Below, one piece after another: positions 27,222 through 39,008 of a stretch of DNA of 40,121 nt. The notes beneath the pieces were generated by a model. The model ran no database searches. It worked only from the letters and a program-made list of their open reading frames with translations, and had not been told where the DNA came from. Source of the stretch: Puniceicoccaceae bacterium (GTDB lineage Bacteria; Verrucomicrobiota; Verrucomicrobiia; Opitutales; Coraliomargaritaceae); NCBI GenBank assembly GCA_017854655.1, contig JAFMHF010000010.1, positions 1 to 40,121 on the forward strand, given 5' to 3'. Numbering within the stretch: position 1 is the first letter of the stretch; the number at the start of each line of letters is the position of its first letter. Position numbers and translations under genes: made by a program.

Positions 27222-28805
27222 ATGTCACAATCTTACGATGTCATCGTTATCGGCAGTGGAATCGCCGGCCTGAGTTTTGCGCTTAAAGTCGCCGAGACCG
27301 GGAAACGCGTGGCGATTATCACCAAGAAGAATTCCGCGGAATCGAATACTAATTACGCGCAGGGCGGCATCGCCGCAGTCACCTCGCAGACCGACGACGT
27401 CGAAATGCACGTGGCCGATACCCTCGACGCGGGCGACGGACTGTGCGATGAGGCCGCGGTGCGCGAGATTTTGACTGATGGCGCGGCGAGTATCGAAGAG
27501 TTAGCTCAGCGCGGCGTAGCTTTCACGCAACTGGACGATGGCACTGTCTCACTCGGTAAAGAGGGCGGGCATTCACAGCGTCGCATTCTGCACGTCAAAG
27601 ATGTGACGGGCAAGGCGATCGAAGACGCCTTGCTGCATGGCATCGCAACCTCGCCAAACATCGAAACCTTTGAACATCATTTCGCGGTCGAGTTAATCAC
27701 GGCTGCGAAGCTTCATCAGTCGGGGGCAGATCGCGTGCTCGGATTGTATGCGCTCAACACGAAAACCGAGCAGGTGGAGACTTTTCAATCCAGCGTGGTG
27801 TTGCTCGCAACTGGTGGCATTGGTCAGGTCTATCAATACACGACCAATCCTTTTATTGCGACTGGCGATGGTATTGCGATGGCCTATCGTGCTGGAGTCG
27901 AGGTGCGTAACATGGAGTTTATCCAGTTTCACCCGACCGCATTTTACTCCCGCGATTCGGATCGATTCTTGATTAGCGAAGCAGTTCGCGGCGAAGGCGC
28001 CATCTTACGTAATCTTGCCGGGGAAGCTTTCATGGCGCGCTATGACGAGCGCCAGGATCTCGCGCCGCGCGATATTGTCGCCCGCGCGATTGATTCGGAG
28101 ATGAAGCAATCTGGCGCCCGCCATGTCTGGTTGGACACGCGGGATATTCCGCTCAAGAAATTACACGATCACTTTCCCAATATTTACGACTTTTGCCTGA
28201 AGCAGGGCATCGCATTAGAAAAAGATATGATCCCAGTGGTGCCAGCGGCGCATTATTTGTGTGGTGGCGTGAAGACCAATTTGAGTGGTGAGACGTCGTT
28301 GGCGGGACTCTATGCCTGTGGCGAAGTGGCCTGCACCGGCTTGCATGGAGCGAACCGTTTGGCGAGTAACTCGTTGCTCGAAGCGGTGGTCATGGCAAAT
28401 CGCGGAGCAACCGCAGTCGGCCAGTATTTGAAGACGTCACCCGCAGCTGCGCTTGAATTGCCAACTTGGGTCGATGGCAATGTGCGCGACTCCGATGAAC
28501 GAGTCGTGTTGCTGCACAATTGGGACGAAGTGAAACGCACGATGTGGGACTACGTTGGCATCGTCCGCTCAACCAAGCGTCTCGAACGCGCTCGCACCCG
28601 TATTCAAGCACTCGACCGCGAGATCACCGATTATTATTGGAATTTCAAAGTCGATGAAAGCCTGCTGGAATTGCGTAACATGATCCTAGTCGCTGGATTG
28701 GTGGTCGAGTGTGCCTTGCAGCGCAAAGAAAGCCGCGGTCTCCACTACACGCTCGACCATATTGAGAAGAATGATGCGCTTGCAGACTCAAAGGTGCGGA
28801 TGTAA
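27222..28805 (+). CDS. nadB: L-aspartate oxidase NadB
   Basis: An FAD enzyme that oxidises L-aspartate to iminoaspartate, the first step of de novo NAD synthesis. The 527 residues match the usual 510-540. Seen: the dinucleotide fold VIGSGIAGLSFAL near the N-terminus, NTNYAQGGIAAV, the flavin and substrate region ATGGIGQVYQYTTNP, EFIQFHPT, the active-site PRDIVARAID, HYLCGGVKTN and GEVACTGLHGANRLASNSL. The C-terminal helical domain is complete. The longest frame begins 32 codons upstream and overlaps panC, but MSQSYDVIVIGSG is the natural start. nadA and nadC are not in the window. Confidence 0.95.
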   Translation: MSQSYDVIVIGSGIAGLSFALKVAETGKRVAIITKKNSAESNTNYAQGGIAAVTSQTDDVEMHVADTLDAGDGLCDEAAVREILTDGAASIEELAQRGVAFTQLDDGTVSLGKEGGHSQRRILHVKDVTGKAIEDALLHGIATSPNIETFEHHFAVELITAAKLHQSGADRVLGLYALNTKTEQVETFQSSVVLLATGGIGQVYQYTTNPFIATGDGIAMAYRAGVEVRNMEFIQFHPTAFYSRDSDRFLISEAVRGEGAILRNLAGEAFMARYDERQDLAPRDIVARAIDSEMKQSGARHVWLDTRDIPLKKLHDHFPNIYDFCLKQGIALEKDMIPVVPAAHYLCGGVKTNLSGETSLAGLYACGEVACTGLHGANRLASNSLLEAVVMANRGATAVGQYLKTSPAAALELPTWVDGNVRDSDERVVLLHNWDEVKRTMWDYVGIVRSTKRLERARTRIQALDREITDYYWNFKVDESLLELRNMILVAGLVVECALQRKESRGLHYTLDHIEKNDALADSKVRM

Positions 28806-28825
28806 GCTCGTTGATCCATATAATT

Positions 28826-28856
28826 CGGCATGAGCATTTAATGTGTGTTCATGCCG
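28826..28856 (+). terminator. Weak hairpin after nadB
   Basis: An 8-bp stem CGGCATGA/TCATGCCG with a 15-nt loop lies 21 bp past the stop codon. There is no T-tract, so it may only stabilise the transcript end. Confidence 0.35.
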
Positions 28857-28937
28857 ATTAGGAAACTAGAAAAACTAAGTTTTGAAACACTTCTAGCGCT
28901 TTGACCGCTGTTACTTTTTAATTGTAACGCACTACCC

Positions 28938-29357
28938 ATGCCGACCTTCACAAAACAGCTACAAGTCTCCGCCCCAGGCAAATCGACTGAAGAGTTCACT
29001 TCGGCCATCGAGGCCGGTTTGCGCGAGTCCGGCCTGCGCGAGGGCACGGTCACCGTCTTTTGCTGCCATACCAGTTGCAGTCTGGTGATTATGGAAAACG
29101 CCGATCCATCTGCTCGCCGAGATCTGGAGCGCTTCATCGATCGCCTCGTCCCTGAGAATGATCCCGACTTTACGCATACCTACGAGGGGCCAGATGACAT
29201 GCCCAGCCACATTAAGATGGCACTGACCCGCACCGCGGAAGTGATCCCTTTCGTCGATGGGCGTCTTTGCCTCGGCACATGGCAGGGCGTGTTTCTCTGG
29301 GAGCATCGCGCGCGTTCGCACAGTCGCCGCATCGTACTCAGCTACCAGGGGGAGTGA
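28938..29357 (+). CDS. YjbQ/UPF0047-family protein
   Basis: A 139-residue single-domain protein of the UPF0047 (YjbQ) family. Characteristic features are the VFCCHTSCSLVIMENADPS strand-turn with the conserved His and Cys, the ENDPDFTHTYEGPDDMPSHIKMAL segment in the second half (EGPDD, SHIK), LCLGTWQGVFLWEHR, and the terminal RRIVLSYQG. E. coli YjbQ shows weak thiamine-phosphate synthase activity in complementation, but the true role of the family is unsettled. It follows nadB by 132 bp and is convergent with a small NTF2-like gene, with only 17 bp between their stop codons. Confidence 0.92.
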   Translation: MPTFTKQLQVSAPGKSTEEFTSAIEAGLRESGLREGTVTVFCCHTSCSLVIMENADPSARRDLERFIDRLVPENDPDFTHTYEGPDDMPSHIKMALTRTAEVIPFVDGRLCLGTWQGVFLWEHRARSHSRRIVLSYQGE

Positions 29358-29374
29358 GGTGATTCAGGGATTAT

Positions 29375-29716
29375 TTACTCTGCGTCGCCGTCGTCTTCGA
29401 ATCGAGCGAGGCAGTAGGAGGTGATCTCGTAGATCAGATTCTCTTCGATCGTGTAGATGTCGCAGTAGTGCACGTCGCCCTCTAGGTCGTGGCCTTCGAC
29501 GATCACGTGAGACTTGCTCTCAATGGTGCGCAGGTTTTTGAAGTTTGGGTTGCCTTCGGCTTCGGCTTCCGCGCAGGTGTCTTCTACGCCAGCTTTGCCG
29601 ATGATGCTGTGGTCACCAACGATGTGCCATTCGACTTCGTCAGCGATAAGTGGCAATGCTTTGGCAGATTGCCCGAGAGAGAAGGCCTGGCAGGCCGCAG
29701 TGATTTTTGCGTTCAT
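29375..29716 (-). CDS. Small NTF2-like (SnoaL-type) protein after purA
   Basis: A 113-residue protein fitting the SnoaL-like NTF2 fold. It has an N-terminal helix (MNAKITAACQAFSLGQ), LIADEVEWHIVGDHSIIGKAGVE (the DVxW.V.G...GkegV pattern of SnoaL-like proteins), a central sheet with HVIVEGHDLEGDVHYCDIYTIEENLIYEI, and an acidic tail. It starts 8 bp after the purA stop codon on the same strand, so it is almost certainly cotranscribed with purA. No catalytic role can be assigned. The shared transcript suggests a link to purine metabolism but does not prove one. Confidence 0.8.
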   Translation of the reverse strand: MNAKITAACQAFSLGQSAKALPLIADEVEWHIVGDHSIIGKAGVEDTCAEAEAEGNPNFKNLRTIESKSHVIVEGHDLEGDVHYCDIYTIEENLIYEITSYCLARFEDDGDAE

Positions 29717-29724
29717 AAGAAAAA

Positions 29725-31272
29725 TTATTGTGCGAGTTTCAGTAGGTCTTCAACTGCGGGCACGTCTTTGATGATCTGGCTCGGCTCGGGGCCGACGCCG
29801 ATGTAGCGGAGGTTGGGGATCTTGTTTTTGTTTTGGTCGCCGTGGTTGGCGACGTCGACCAAGGCTTTGAGCATCCATGCGACATAGTTTTTGGCGGCCT
29901 CGGGGAGGTCGGCGAAGTTACGCACGCCGGAGATGTCTTCGCTCCAGCCTGGAACCATCTTGTAAACTGGCTTGAGGGTGCGGCGGTACACGTCGTCGCG
30001 TGGCACGTGGTAAACGACTTTGCCTGCTGTATCCTTATATCCAATACAGATTTGAAGTTCGCCTTGCCAGTCGCCACTGTGGCTGAGGGCGTCGAGCTTA
30101 TTGAGCACGAGGTCTTGGTAGCCGCCATAGCGCAGAGCGTCGCCTTTTTCAACGGCGTCATACCAACCAACCATGCGTTGACGGCCTGTGGTGGCACCAA
30201 ACTCGATCATGCGCAGCTGTTTGCTGAGGGGGTGGTCGAGCTCAATTTCAGAAATGAATACGTGCGTGCCGACCTTGGTGTCGTAGGCCTTGCAGCAACC
30301 GACGTTGTGGATCGCTTGCGCAGGGATGCCGGCGGACTGAAAGAACTCAGGTGTAAAGGTGTGCGAAGCGGTGACGTTGGGTGCGAAGCCGTGGCGCTTG
30401 TCGAGCCAGTAAGCTTGGCCGAACTCGCCGATAATGTAGTTGCCCTCGTCTTGAGCGCGGAGGATCAGCTCACGCACGTCGCAGACTTGCGCGACGAGCT
30501 GTTGCCCAGCGCTCCAGTAAGCTTCGATCAGTGCGTCGAGGTTGAGCGTGAATGGCTCGGCTCCGGCAAATTGGCTGAAATCGAATTCCGCTTCGGTGAA
30601 GGCGCCACTGTCGATAATCTCTTTGTTGGCGCGGGTTTCGGCTCCTGTTAGGGTGTCGAATAGTCCAGCCCAGCGTTCGGGAGCGACTTGGCAAACGTGC
30701 CGGATGATGCGTAGCGCACGGTCGGCACGATTACGCAGCTTGGTGGCGAAGACTTCTTTGGGGCCACGGAAGTCGGCGTAGAAAATCTGGAATTGGCCGA
30801 CTTCATCGAGGTAGGCGGGGGTGATGCCGCGGCCAGTCGAGCCACGTGGGTCGTCTTTGAGGACGTGCACGCGGTAGTCTTCGAAGGCGAGGTCGAGCAG
30901 GCGGTGGCAGACGTCGGAAACGAGGCAACGCTCGTCGATCGCGAGGCGCTTGAGTGCGACGTGGCCGTTTTGCTCAGCATAGGCGACTTCCCATAGAAAC
31001 TTGCGCGGATCGGCGACGACGCCGCAACCAATAGGCAGGTGTGGCACATGTGGATCAGCGACACCGCCTGGGAGGAGGTTGAGCTTGAGACCCGCGACGG
31101 TGTGCCCCGAGTTGGAGCCGCCGTTGACTTTCATCACGGCTGCTACCGCGTCTTGACGACCGGTGATGTCGCGAAGCTCATTAATGATTTCGAGGATGAC
31201 GCGGCCTTTGCCTTCGTCGCCAGTGGAGATCCCGGTATCGGCGATGAGTTGGGAGGAAAATGGTGTGAGCAT
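29725..31272 (-). CDS. purA: Adenylosuccinate synthetase, long divergent form
   Basis: Condenses IMP with aspartate using GTP to form adenylosuccinate, the first step from IMP to AMP. At 515 residues it is about 80 longer than typical PurA. Key residues are kept: the P-loop GDEGKG at 18-23 with catalytic Asp19, the catalytic His57 in [10 protein letters not shown], the IMP-binding [20 protein letters not shown] for the guanine site, [18 protein letters not shown] and the [10 protein letters not shown] end. The Asp in the P-loop argues against the phage-type PurZ variant, which has Ser there. Extra length is spread through insertions in the middle. It lies downstream of guaB, so both IMP branches are encoded together. 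Confidence 0.88.
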   Translation of the reverse strand: MLTPFSSQLIADTGISTGDEGKGRVILEIINELRDITGRQDAVAAVMKVNGGSNSGHTVAGLKLNLLPGGVADPHVPHLPIGCGVVADPRKFLWEVAYAEQNGHVALKRLAIDERCLVSDVCHRLLDLAFEDYRVHVLKDDPRGSTGRGITPAYLDEVGQFQIFYADFRGPKEVFATKLRNRADRALRIIRHVCQVAPERWAGLFDTLTGAETRANKEIIDSGAFTEAEFDFSQFAGAEPFTLNLDALIEAYWSAGQQLVAQVCDVRELILRAQDEGNYIIGEFGQAYWLDKRHGFAPNVTASHTFTPEFFQSAGIPAQAIHNVGCCKAYDTKVGTHVFISEIELDHPLSKQLRMIEFGATTGRQRMVGWYDAVEKGDALRYGGYQDLVLNKLDALSHSGDWQGELQICIGYKDTAGKVVYHVPRDDVYRRTLKPVYKMVPGWSEDISGVRNFADLPEAAKNYVAWMLKALVDVANHGDQNKNKIPNLRYIGVGPEPSQIIKDVPAVEDLLKLAQ

Positions 31273-31420
31273 GTTGTTTGAAAAGCTGAGAGTCTAAAAT
31301 TGTGGAGCGCTTGGAGGCGTTCATTTTTTGGAGGGCAACGCTCGGTCGTTGCCGCTGGTGGGGCGGCCTAGAAATGCGTGTGGAAATTACGGAGCATTTC
31401 CCTCCTGTGCTTTTGGGTAA

Positions 31421-33004
31421 TTATTTAGCGCTGTCGTTGCCGTAGTCGCTGGTTTTAACGGTGATGACGTCGTGCGGGGAGGACTCCTTCTGGCCTGCTG
31501 GGCTGACGCGAATGTAGCGCGCGTTGGCGCGAAGGTCGGCTAGCGTGGCGGCACCGAGGTAGCCCATGCCGGATTGGACGCCGCCAACGAGTTCGCGGAG
31601 GACTCCGGACAGCGATCCAGCGGATTCTTTAAGCGCTTCAATACCTTCGGCTGCGGCTTTGGTGGCAACGTCTTTGCGGTCGTGGCCATAACGGGCGGCG
31701 GAGCCGTCTTTCATTGCTGCGCTGCTGCCCATGCCGCGGTATTGCTTATAAAGTTTACCGTTGATTTCGATGATCTGCCCTGGCGCTTCGTTGCAACCAG
31801 CGAGGAGGCTGCCACACATCACGCCGTCGGCAAGCGTGAGGGCTTTGACGATATCGCCTGATTTGGTAATGCCACCGTCGGCGAGAATGGAGACACCTTT
31901 ACTGCGCGCGGCGATCGACGCGACGTAGAGCGCAGTCATCTGTGGGATACCGACACCTGCGACGATGCGGGTGGTGCAGATCGAGCCAGGGCCTTGGCCG
32001 ATCTTAATCGAGTTGGCACCTGCATCGGCGAGAAATTCGACGCCTTCGGCACTGGTGACGTTACCCGCGATCAGGGTCAGATCCTTAAATTCTTGGCGTA
32101 ACATACGAATTGAGTCGCCCACACCTTTGGAGAATCCGTGTGCGGTGGAGACGGCGATGGCGTCGGCACCTTCGTCGACGAGTTGGCCGACGTGGGTGAT
32201 GATGCGATCTTTATCCAGCGAGCCGTCAGTCTTGCGGTGCGCCGAAATGGCAGCGCCACACATGAGGCGGAAGTGGCCGTCGCGGGCGGGCTTGACCAAC
32301 TGATGCGATTCTTCGCTGATGCGCTCGATATCGCTCAGAGTGAAGAGGCCTCGGAGGCAATCGTTGTCATCGACGATGAGCAGTTTGTGAATGCCGAGGT
32401 GCTTGGTGAAAAAATCGTCGGCGGTCTTGATCGGGTCTTGGCCCATTTCCTTCTCGGTCAGCGAGTAGACTTGCTCGCGCGGCGTCATGGCTTCGGAGAC
32501 CAGACGGTCGGCGTAGCGTGGTTTGACCGCACGTCCAGGCAGAAGGCCAAGGAGCTTGTTGCCAGCATCAACCACGGGGAAGGTGCTAAACCCGAAGCCG
32601 CGGGAGTCGATGTATTCCAGTACTTCGCCGATCTTCTGGTCTGGGCCGACTTTGATCGGCTCTTGAATGAAGCCGTGAATGTGGTTTTTCACACGGGCGA
32701 CTTCTTTAATCTGCTTCTCATCACTCATGTTGTAGTGGATGAGTCCAAGGCCGCCGTTGAGTGCCATCTGGATCGCCATCTTCGATTCGGTCACGGTATC
32801 CATGTCGGACGAGATGATGGGAATCTGCAATTCCAGCGCATCGGAAATACGAGTCGCAAGATTGGTCTGTCGCGGCAGCACATCCGAGTAGAGCGTGGCG
32901 AGCGAGATGTCGTCGTAGGTTAAGCCGGTCGGTAAGCTACTGTAAAAGAACTGATCGGCGGGCTGATAGAAATCTGCAAGACTGGGAGTTGCGTGTACTT
33001 TCAT
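31421..33004 (-). CDS. guaB: Inosine-5'-monophosphate dehydrogenase GuaB
   Basis: Oxidises IMP to XMP with NAD+, the committed step to guanine nucleotides. The 527-residue protein has the TIM-barrel start [18 protein letters not shown] and two CBS domains inserted at about 115-235 (usual nucleotide sensors). The catalytic loop GPGSICTTR has the nucleophile Cys343, and the flap reads [16 protein letters not shown]. The length is slightly above the bacterial norm (about 485-500). It is first in the guaB-purA-NTF2 group and divergent from menC, with 57 bp between starts. The 148-bp spacer before purA holds a 7-bp hairpin (GGCAACG/CGTTGCC, 31334-31353) without a T-tract. Confidence 0.95.
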   Translation of the reverse strand: MKVHATPSLADFYQPADQFFYSSLPTGLTYDDISLATLYSDVLPRQTNLATRISDALELQIPIISSDMDTVTESKMAIQMALNGGLGLIHYNMSDEKQIKEVARVKNHIHGFIQEPIKVGPDQKIGEVLEYIDSRGFGFSTFPVVDAGNKLLGLLPGRAVKPRYADRLVSEAMTPREQVYSLTEKEMGQDPIKTADDFFTKHLGIHKLLIVDDNDCLRGLFTLSDIERISEESHQLVKPARDGHFRLMCGAAISAHRKTDGSLDKDRIITHVGQLVDEGADAIAVSTAHGFSKGVGDSIRMLRQEFKDLTLIAGNVTSAEGVEFLADAGANSIKIGQGPGSICTTRIVAGVGIPQMTALYVASIAARSKGVSILADGGITKSGDIVKALTLADGVMCGSLLAGCNEAPGQIIEINGKLYKQYRGMGSSAAMKDGSAARYGHDRKDVATKAAAEGIEALKESAGSLSGVLRELVGGVQSGMGYLGAATLADLRANARYIRVSPAGQKESSPHDVITVKTSDYGNDSAK

Positions 33005-33061
33005 AGACTGAATTCAGCAAAAGATTGTCTTTTCTCAAGTAGAAACGACAGTTTGGGGCAA

Positions 33062-34063
33062 ATGGGTCGTCGCTTTTCTTTCCAATCATATCAGAGAACC
33101 TTCGCGAAGCCGCTTCGCACGGCGCTTGGCGAGTGGTCTGTGCGCGAAGGCTTTATTGTCCGCGTGGAGGATGAATCTGGGGTGGGATATGGTGAGATTG
33201 CACCGATACCGCAGTTTGGCAGCGAGACGGTGGCGGCGGCTGAAGCATATTTGCAGCGCTTGCGGGACGATAGTAGCTTGGCTGAAGATACTGTGGCTTT
33301 GGCGGCGTTGCCCTGTTGTGCATTCGGAGTGAGTGCGGCGCTGGCGCTGGAGCCATCGGTAAGGAGATGTGATTATGCAGTCGCGGCGCTATTACCTGCC
33401 GGCCGCGCGGCGCTTTCAACCCTGGCGGTTAAATTATCGGCAGGATACGAATCGTTTAAATGGAAGATCGGAGTCGAAAACGTGGCGGTGGAACAGGCCA
33501 TTTTTCGCGAATTGGTCGCGCAGCTGCCGATTGGCGGTCGGCTGCGGTTGGATGCGAATGGCGGATTCTCGATGGCTGCGTTGGAGAGTTGGTTGCGACT
33601 CTTACAGCAATTTCCCGAGCAAGTGGAGTATTTGGAGCAACCGTTGGCTGTCGGCCAAGAAGCTGCAATGGCGCAGCTTGCGGCGTCCTCGGGTGTGCCG
33701 ATTGCTTTGGATGAGTCGCTGCATAGTGATGGCGGATTGGGTTGGTTCGAGGCGGGCGCATGGTCGGGGCCGTTGGTAGTAAAGCCTGCGTTGATCGGCG
33801 CTGCTGATAAGCTGGTCGAGCGCTTGCTTCCAGTTGCGGCGCAGGTGGTATTCTCCTCGGTGTTTGAGACGGCAGTCGGTCTAGAAAATGCGCTACGAAT
33901 TGCCGATCAATTGCCTAATTACAGCCGAGCGATTGGGTTTGATACTTTAGCAGCGTTTGCCGATAGTCTGCCATCTCAGAAATCCGCGCCTATGATTCGT
34001 GCGGTTGAACGCACCCGATTGACTCCTGAAACGATATGGAAACAGCTCCCAAATTTGACCTAG
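33062..34063 (+). CDS. menC: o-Succinylbenzoate synthase MenC
   Basis: An enolase-superfamily enzyme that dehydrates SHCHC to o-succinylbenzoate in menaquinone synthesis. The 333-residue barrel shows the superfamily pieces in order: [12 protein letters not shown], the KWKIGV lysine motif, RLDANGGFS (first metal Asp), YLEQPL (Glu), ALDESL (Asp), VVKPAL (second lysine) and [10 protein letters not shown] longer frame starts at a GTG inside the guaB leader, but the ATG at 33062 gives the normal N-terminus [14 protein letters not shown]. Its 3' end overlaps menE by 28 bp, indicating translational coupling. The neighbouring menE confirms the OSB synthase assignment over other dipeptide-epimerase-like members. 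Confidence 0.92.
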   Translation: MGRRFSFQSYQRTFAKPLRTALGEWSVREGFIVRVEDESGVGYGEIAPIPQFGSETVAAAEAYLQRLRDDSSLAEDTVALAALPCCAFGVSAALALEPSVRRCDYAVAALLPAGRAALSTLAVKLSAGYESFKWKIGVENVAVEQAIFRELVAQLPIGGRLRLDANGGFSMAALESWLRLLQQFPEQVEYLEQPLAVGQEAAMAQLAASSGVPIALDESLHSDGGLGWFEAGAWSGPLVVKPALIGAADKLVERLLPVAAQVVFSSVFETAVGLENALRIADQLPNYSRAIGFDTLAAFADSLPSQKSAPMIRAVERTRLTPETIWKQLPNLT

Positions 34064-35415
34064 AGGCATTGAAGCGTTATTGGATCGGAGGGATTGCAGG
34101 GGAGACTTTATTCCGGCGGGCGCTACGCCGCGTTGCGCAAATCGAACTGGCAGGCGAGCAAGCGCAGCTGCGCGGCGTGATGATTCTGGAGCACGATCCA
34201 CTACGCTTTGCAGCGGCTTTTTTTGCGGCGGTGCACACGGGCGTGCCAGTGACCTTAGCAAATCCGAAGTGGCGACGTGTCGAGTGGGAAGAGGTGGTGA
34301 AGTTAGTCAACCCCGCAGTGATTTTTGGTCACTCGCCGATTTCTGAACAAGCACGGGCGGGCATTCAGCACCCCAAGCCAGGGGCGATTTTGATTCCGAC
34401 CGGGGGTAGCACTGGCGGAGTGAAGTTTGCGATTCACCAATGGAGCACCTTGGTGGCTGCGTGCGAAGGCTTGAGCTCGTTCATCGGTCCAGGCCCAATC
34501 AATTCTTGCTGCGTACTGCCTTTATATCACGTGAGCGGGTTGATGCAGTTGGTGCGTTCGTTTGTGACCGAAGGGCAAATCGCATTTCCCGAATTTAAAG
34601 CGCTCCAGGCTGGGGATTTCCCTGCGTTCGAGGCAAATTCGATGTGTCTTTCGCTGGTGCCGACACAGTTGCAGCGATTGATGTCGCAGCAGCGGATCGC
34701 GGATCGATTGATGACGCTGCGGGCTATTTTTGTGGGCGGTGCCCCTGTGCCAGGGTCAGTCGAAGAGCGCGCGCGGGAATTAAACCTGCCGGTGGTCTTG
34801 AGCTATGGAATGACTGAAACGGCAGCGATGGTCACGGCGTTGCCACCAGATGAATTTCTTGCTGGGAATACCAATGCTGGCAGACCATTAAATCATGCTT
34901 TGATTAAAGTGATTCGTGATGATGGCAGCGTCTGTCCAGTCGGCGAAACTGGGCATATTCGGATCAATGCGCGTTCGATGTTTGAGGGCTACCACGGGCG
35001 CGCTCGAGGCGTTTCAACGCTAGGTTATTTGAGCGACGATGAAGGCTATTTCGATTCGCTTGGACGGCTTCATATCGTCGGACGCAGTGATCGTCTAATT
35101 ATAAGTGGTGGTGAAAAAATCGACCCGCAAGAGGTGGAGCGGGCGATTATTGAGTCAGGTGCCGTGGAGCAGGTGTTGGTGATTGGTTGGCCCGACTCTG
35201 AGTGGGGGCAGAAGCTGGTTGCTTTTTATGTCCCGTCGGTGGTGGAAAGTCATGAGGGCAAGTGGGAAGAGGAGCTGCGCGCAGACTTGGCTAATTATAA
35301 GATCCCGAAGCAGATGATTCAGGTGCCGATCTTACCGCTGGATGAACGCGGCAAGGTGGATCGTAAACTGATGGAGTTGCTAATCGCTAACAGTATGCTA
35401 AAACTCGAAGAGTAG
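34036..35415 (+). CDS. menE: o-Succinylbenzoate-CoA ligase MenE
   Basis: An acyl-adenylating ligase that makes OSB-CoA for ring closure to the naphthoquinone. The 459 residues are typical of MenE. AMP-binding motifs are clear: the P-loop-like [14 protein letters not shown] near 120, [24 protein letters not shown], the hinge [17 protein letters not shown], and the C-terminal catalytic lysine in [12 protein letters not shown]. It begins inside menC (28-bp overlap), so the two are a coupled pair. menB, menD, menF and menH are not in the window. menA lies about 32 kb away. Confidence 0.94.
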   Translation: METAPKFDLEALKRYWIGGIAGETLFRRALRRVAQIELAGEQAQLRGVMILEHDPLRFAAAFFAAVHTGVPVTLANPKWRRVEWEEVVKLVNPAVIFGHSPISEQARAGIQHPKPGAILIPTGGSTGGVKFAIHQWSTLVAACEGLSSFIGPGPINSCCVLPLYHVSGLMQLVRSFVTEGQIAFPEFKALQAGDFPAFEANSMCLSLVPTQLQRLMSQQRIADRLMTLRAIFVGGAPVPGSVEERARELNLPVVLSYGMTETAAMVTALPPDEFLAGNTNAGRPLNHALIKVIRDDGSVCPVGETGHIRINARSMFEGYHGRARGVSTLGYLSDDEGYFDSLGRLHIVGRSDRLIISGGEKIDPQEVERAIIESGAVEQVLVIGWPDSEWGQKLVAFYVPSVVESHEGKWEEELRADLANYKIPKQMIQVPILPLDERGKVDRKLMELLIANSMLKLEE

Positions 35416-35463
35416 TGCGAGCGAGCATTGCATTTTTGGCCAGAGAGCACAGCTTATCCGCAT

Positions 35464-37257
<1,794 letters not shown>

Positions 37258-37418
37258 ATGGTTTGCTCAGGTTCAGAAAAGTTTACCTTGAAATTGCAGA
37301 ACGAGCCGAATATCAACCATATACCAGTTTAATAGTCTTTTACCCCAAAGACTCGGGCGGCAGACGCTCGCAGCGATCGGCTTGCCCCAGCCGAATGCCA
37401 ATCTGTATTAGCAAAAAA

Positions 37419-38945
37419 ATGGAATTTGATCAAATAGTGGGGGTAGTATGCGGCATTCTTGCGGGAGTGGTGGCTTGCAGGCTGTTGTTTGCTCGGCGTT
37501 TCGTGCGGCGTGAAGAGGCGCAGCGCTTGAAGTTCGATGTGGAAGTGCGTGAAGCTCAGTTGAAGCTGCGCGAAGAGAAGTCGGTATTCGAATTGGATTT
37601 TAAGAACCGCGCGGCCGAGCTTGATCGCAGTATTGCTTTACGTAATGAGGAGCTAGATCTACGCGCACGCGAGCTCGCACGCGCAAGTGATCGACAAACA
37701 AAACGCTCAAAGAATCTGGATGAGCGCGATAAAGAATTAGTCCGTGATAAGCGTGGCTTGGATGATTTAGAGCATGAGGCGGAAAAGACGCGGCGGCTGT
37801 ATCGTCTAAAGCTGCATCAGATTTCGCAAATGGATCAAGTCGAAGCGCGTAAGTTGTTAATCACTGCGACCGAGCGCGAATGCGAAAAAGAGATTCGTGA
37901 GTTGCGGCACAATTTATTGAAGCGCTCAGATGCAGAGACGGCTGAGCAGAGCCGGCGTATTTTGTTGGCCGCGATGCAACGCATTACCAGCCAGCCGATG
38001 AATGATGCGACTGCGACGGTGGTGGCGCTGCCTAGCGAGGAAATGAAGGGCCGCATCATTGGCCGAGAAGGGCGTAATATCCGTACCTTTGAGCATGCCA
38101 CTGGCACGACATTGATGATTGATGAGACGCCAGACTCGGTGCTCATTTCATGCTTTGATCCGGTACGGCGCGAGATTGCCCGCCTTGCTTTGGATGCATT
38201 GCTGCGCGACGGCCGCATCCATCCCGCCAGTATTGAAGAGGAAGTCGAAAAGGCAGAGGAGGCAATGAATGCCAATGTCATCGAACTCGGTGAAGGTGCC
38301 TTACGTAAACTACGCCTGAGCGATGTGCACCCCGATGTGGTGGCCCTGCTCGGCAAGTTGCACTATCGCCTTTCGAATAATCAGAACACCCTGGGGCATT
38401 CTATCGAAGTCGCTAATTTGTGCGCACTGATCGCAGCCGAGATCGGTTTGGATCCAGTGATCGCAAAGCGTGCCGGGCTGTTCCACGATCTGGGTAAGGC
38501 TGTGGATGAAGAATATCAGGGCAGTCATGCCGCCGTCGGTGCCGAGATCATTAAGCAACATGGCGAGGACTCGCGTGTGGTCAATGCGGCTGCGGCGCAC
38601 CACAAGGAAGTGCCCGCCGAGAGTGCCTATGCGGGCTTGGTCATGGTCGCGGATTCCCTGTCTGCCGTACGTCCCGGAGCCCGCGCATCATCGATCGATG
38701 GCTTCATTCAACGTGTGCGTAGCATTGAAGATATTGCGAAACAACAACCCGGCGTTTCCGATGCGTATGCGATCCAGGCAGGCCGCGAGGTGCGCGTGAT
38801 CGTCGAACCACTGAAAGTGGACGAGGATGAGGCGCGTAAAATCGCCCTGCTGATTCGTGGCCGGATTGAGGAGGAGTTAAATTATCCAGGCGCGATTGAG
38901 ATTACCGTGATTCGTGAGCAACGTTTTACTCAAACGGCGATTTGA
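37419..38945 (+). CDS. rny: Ribonuclease Y
   Basis: A membrane-anchored endoribonuclease that starts mRNA decay. The 508 residues have an N-terminal membrane helix ([18 protein letters not shown], 5-22) and a long charged coiled coil (about 28-190). A KH domain with [15 protein letters not shown] begins at about 211, and an HD domain has HSIEVA and the catalytic FHDLGKAVD (His356, Asp357). The terminal ITVIRE is typical. The frame extends 52 codons upstream to a TTG, but that extension is low-complexity ([19 protein letters not shown]) and lacks a membrane segment, so the ATG at 37419 was chosen. RNase Y is widespread in Bacillota and also found in Verrucomicrobiota. polX lies 161 bp upstream. 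Confidence 0.95.
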   Translation: MEFDQIVGVVCGILAGVVACRLLFARRFVRREEAQRLKFDVEVREAQLKLREEKSVFELDFKNRAAELDRSIALRNEELDLRARELARASDRQTKRSKNLDERDKELVRDKRGLDDLEHEAEKTRRLYRLKLHQISQMDQVEARKLLITATERECEKEIRELRHNLLKRSDAETAEQSRRILLAAMQRITSQPMNDATATVVALPSEEMKGRIIGREGRNIRTFEHATGTTLMIDETPDSVLISCFDPVRREIARLALDALLRDGRIHPASIEEEVEKAEEAMNANVIELGEGALRKLRLSDVHPDVVALLGKLHYRLSNNQNTLGHSIEVANLCALIAAEIGLDPVIAKRAGLFHDLGKAVDEEYQGSHAAVGAEIIKQHGEDSRVVNAAAAHHKEVPAESAYAGLVMVADSLSAVRPGARASSIDGFIQRVRSIEDIAKQQPGVSDAYAIQAGREVRVIVEPLKVDEDEARKIALLIRGRIEEELNYPGAIEITVIREQRFTQTAI

Positions 38946-39008
38946 TCGAACTACCATCCATTGTCACAGAATCGAATTATTTTTTCAGAATCTCATCAGC
39001 CCGTATCC

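Noticed and set aside
29833-30651. A 272-codon open frame on the plus strand opposite purA, and similar long frames opposite guaB (32138-32923) and dapL (25532-26161).
   Set aside because: These lie wholly antisense to well-supported genes with conserved catalytic motifs. They arise from codon bias in the real frame and show no domain of their own.
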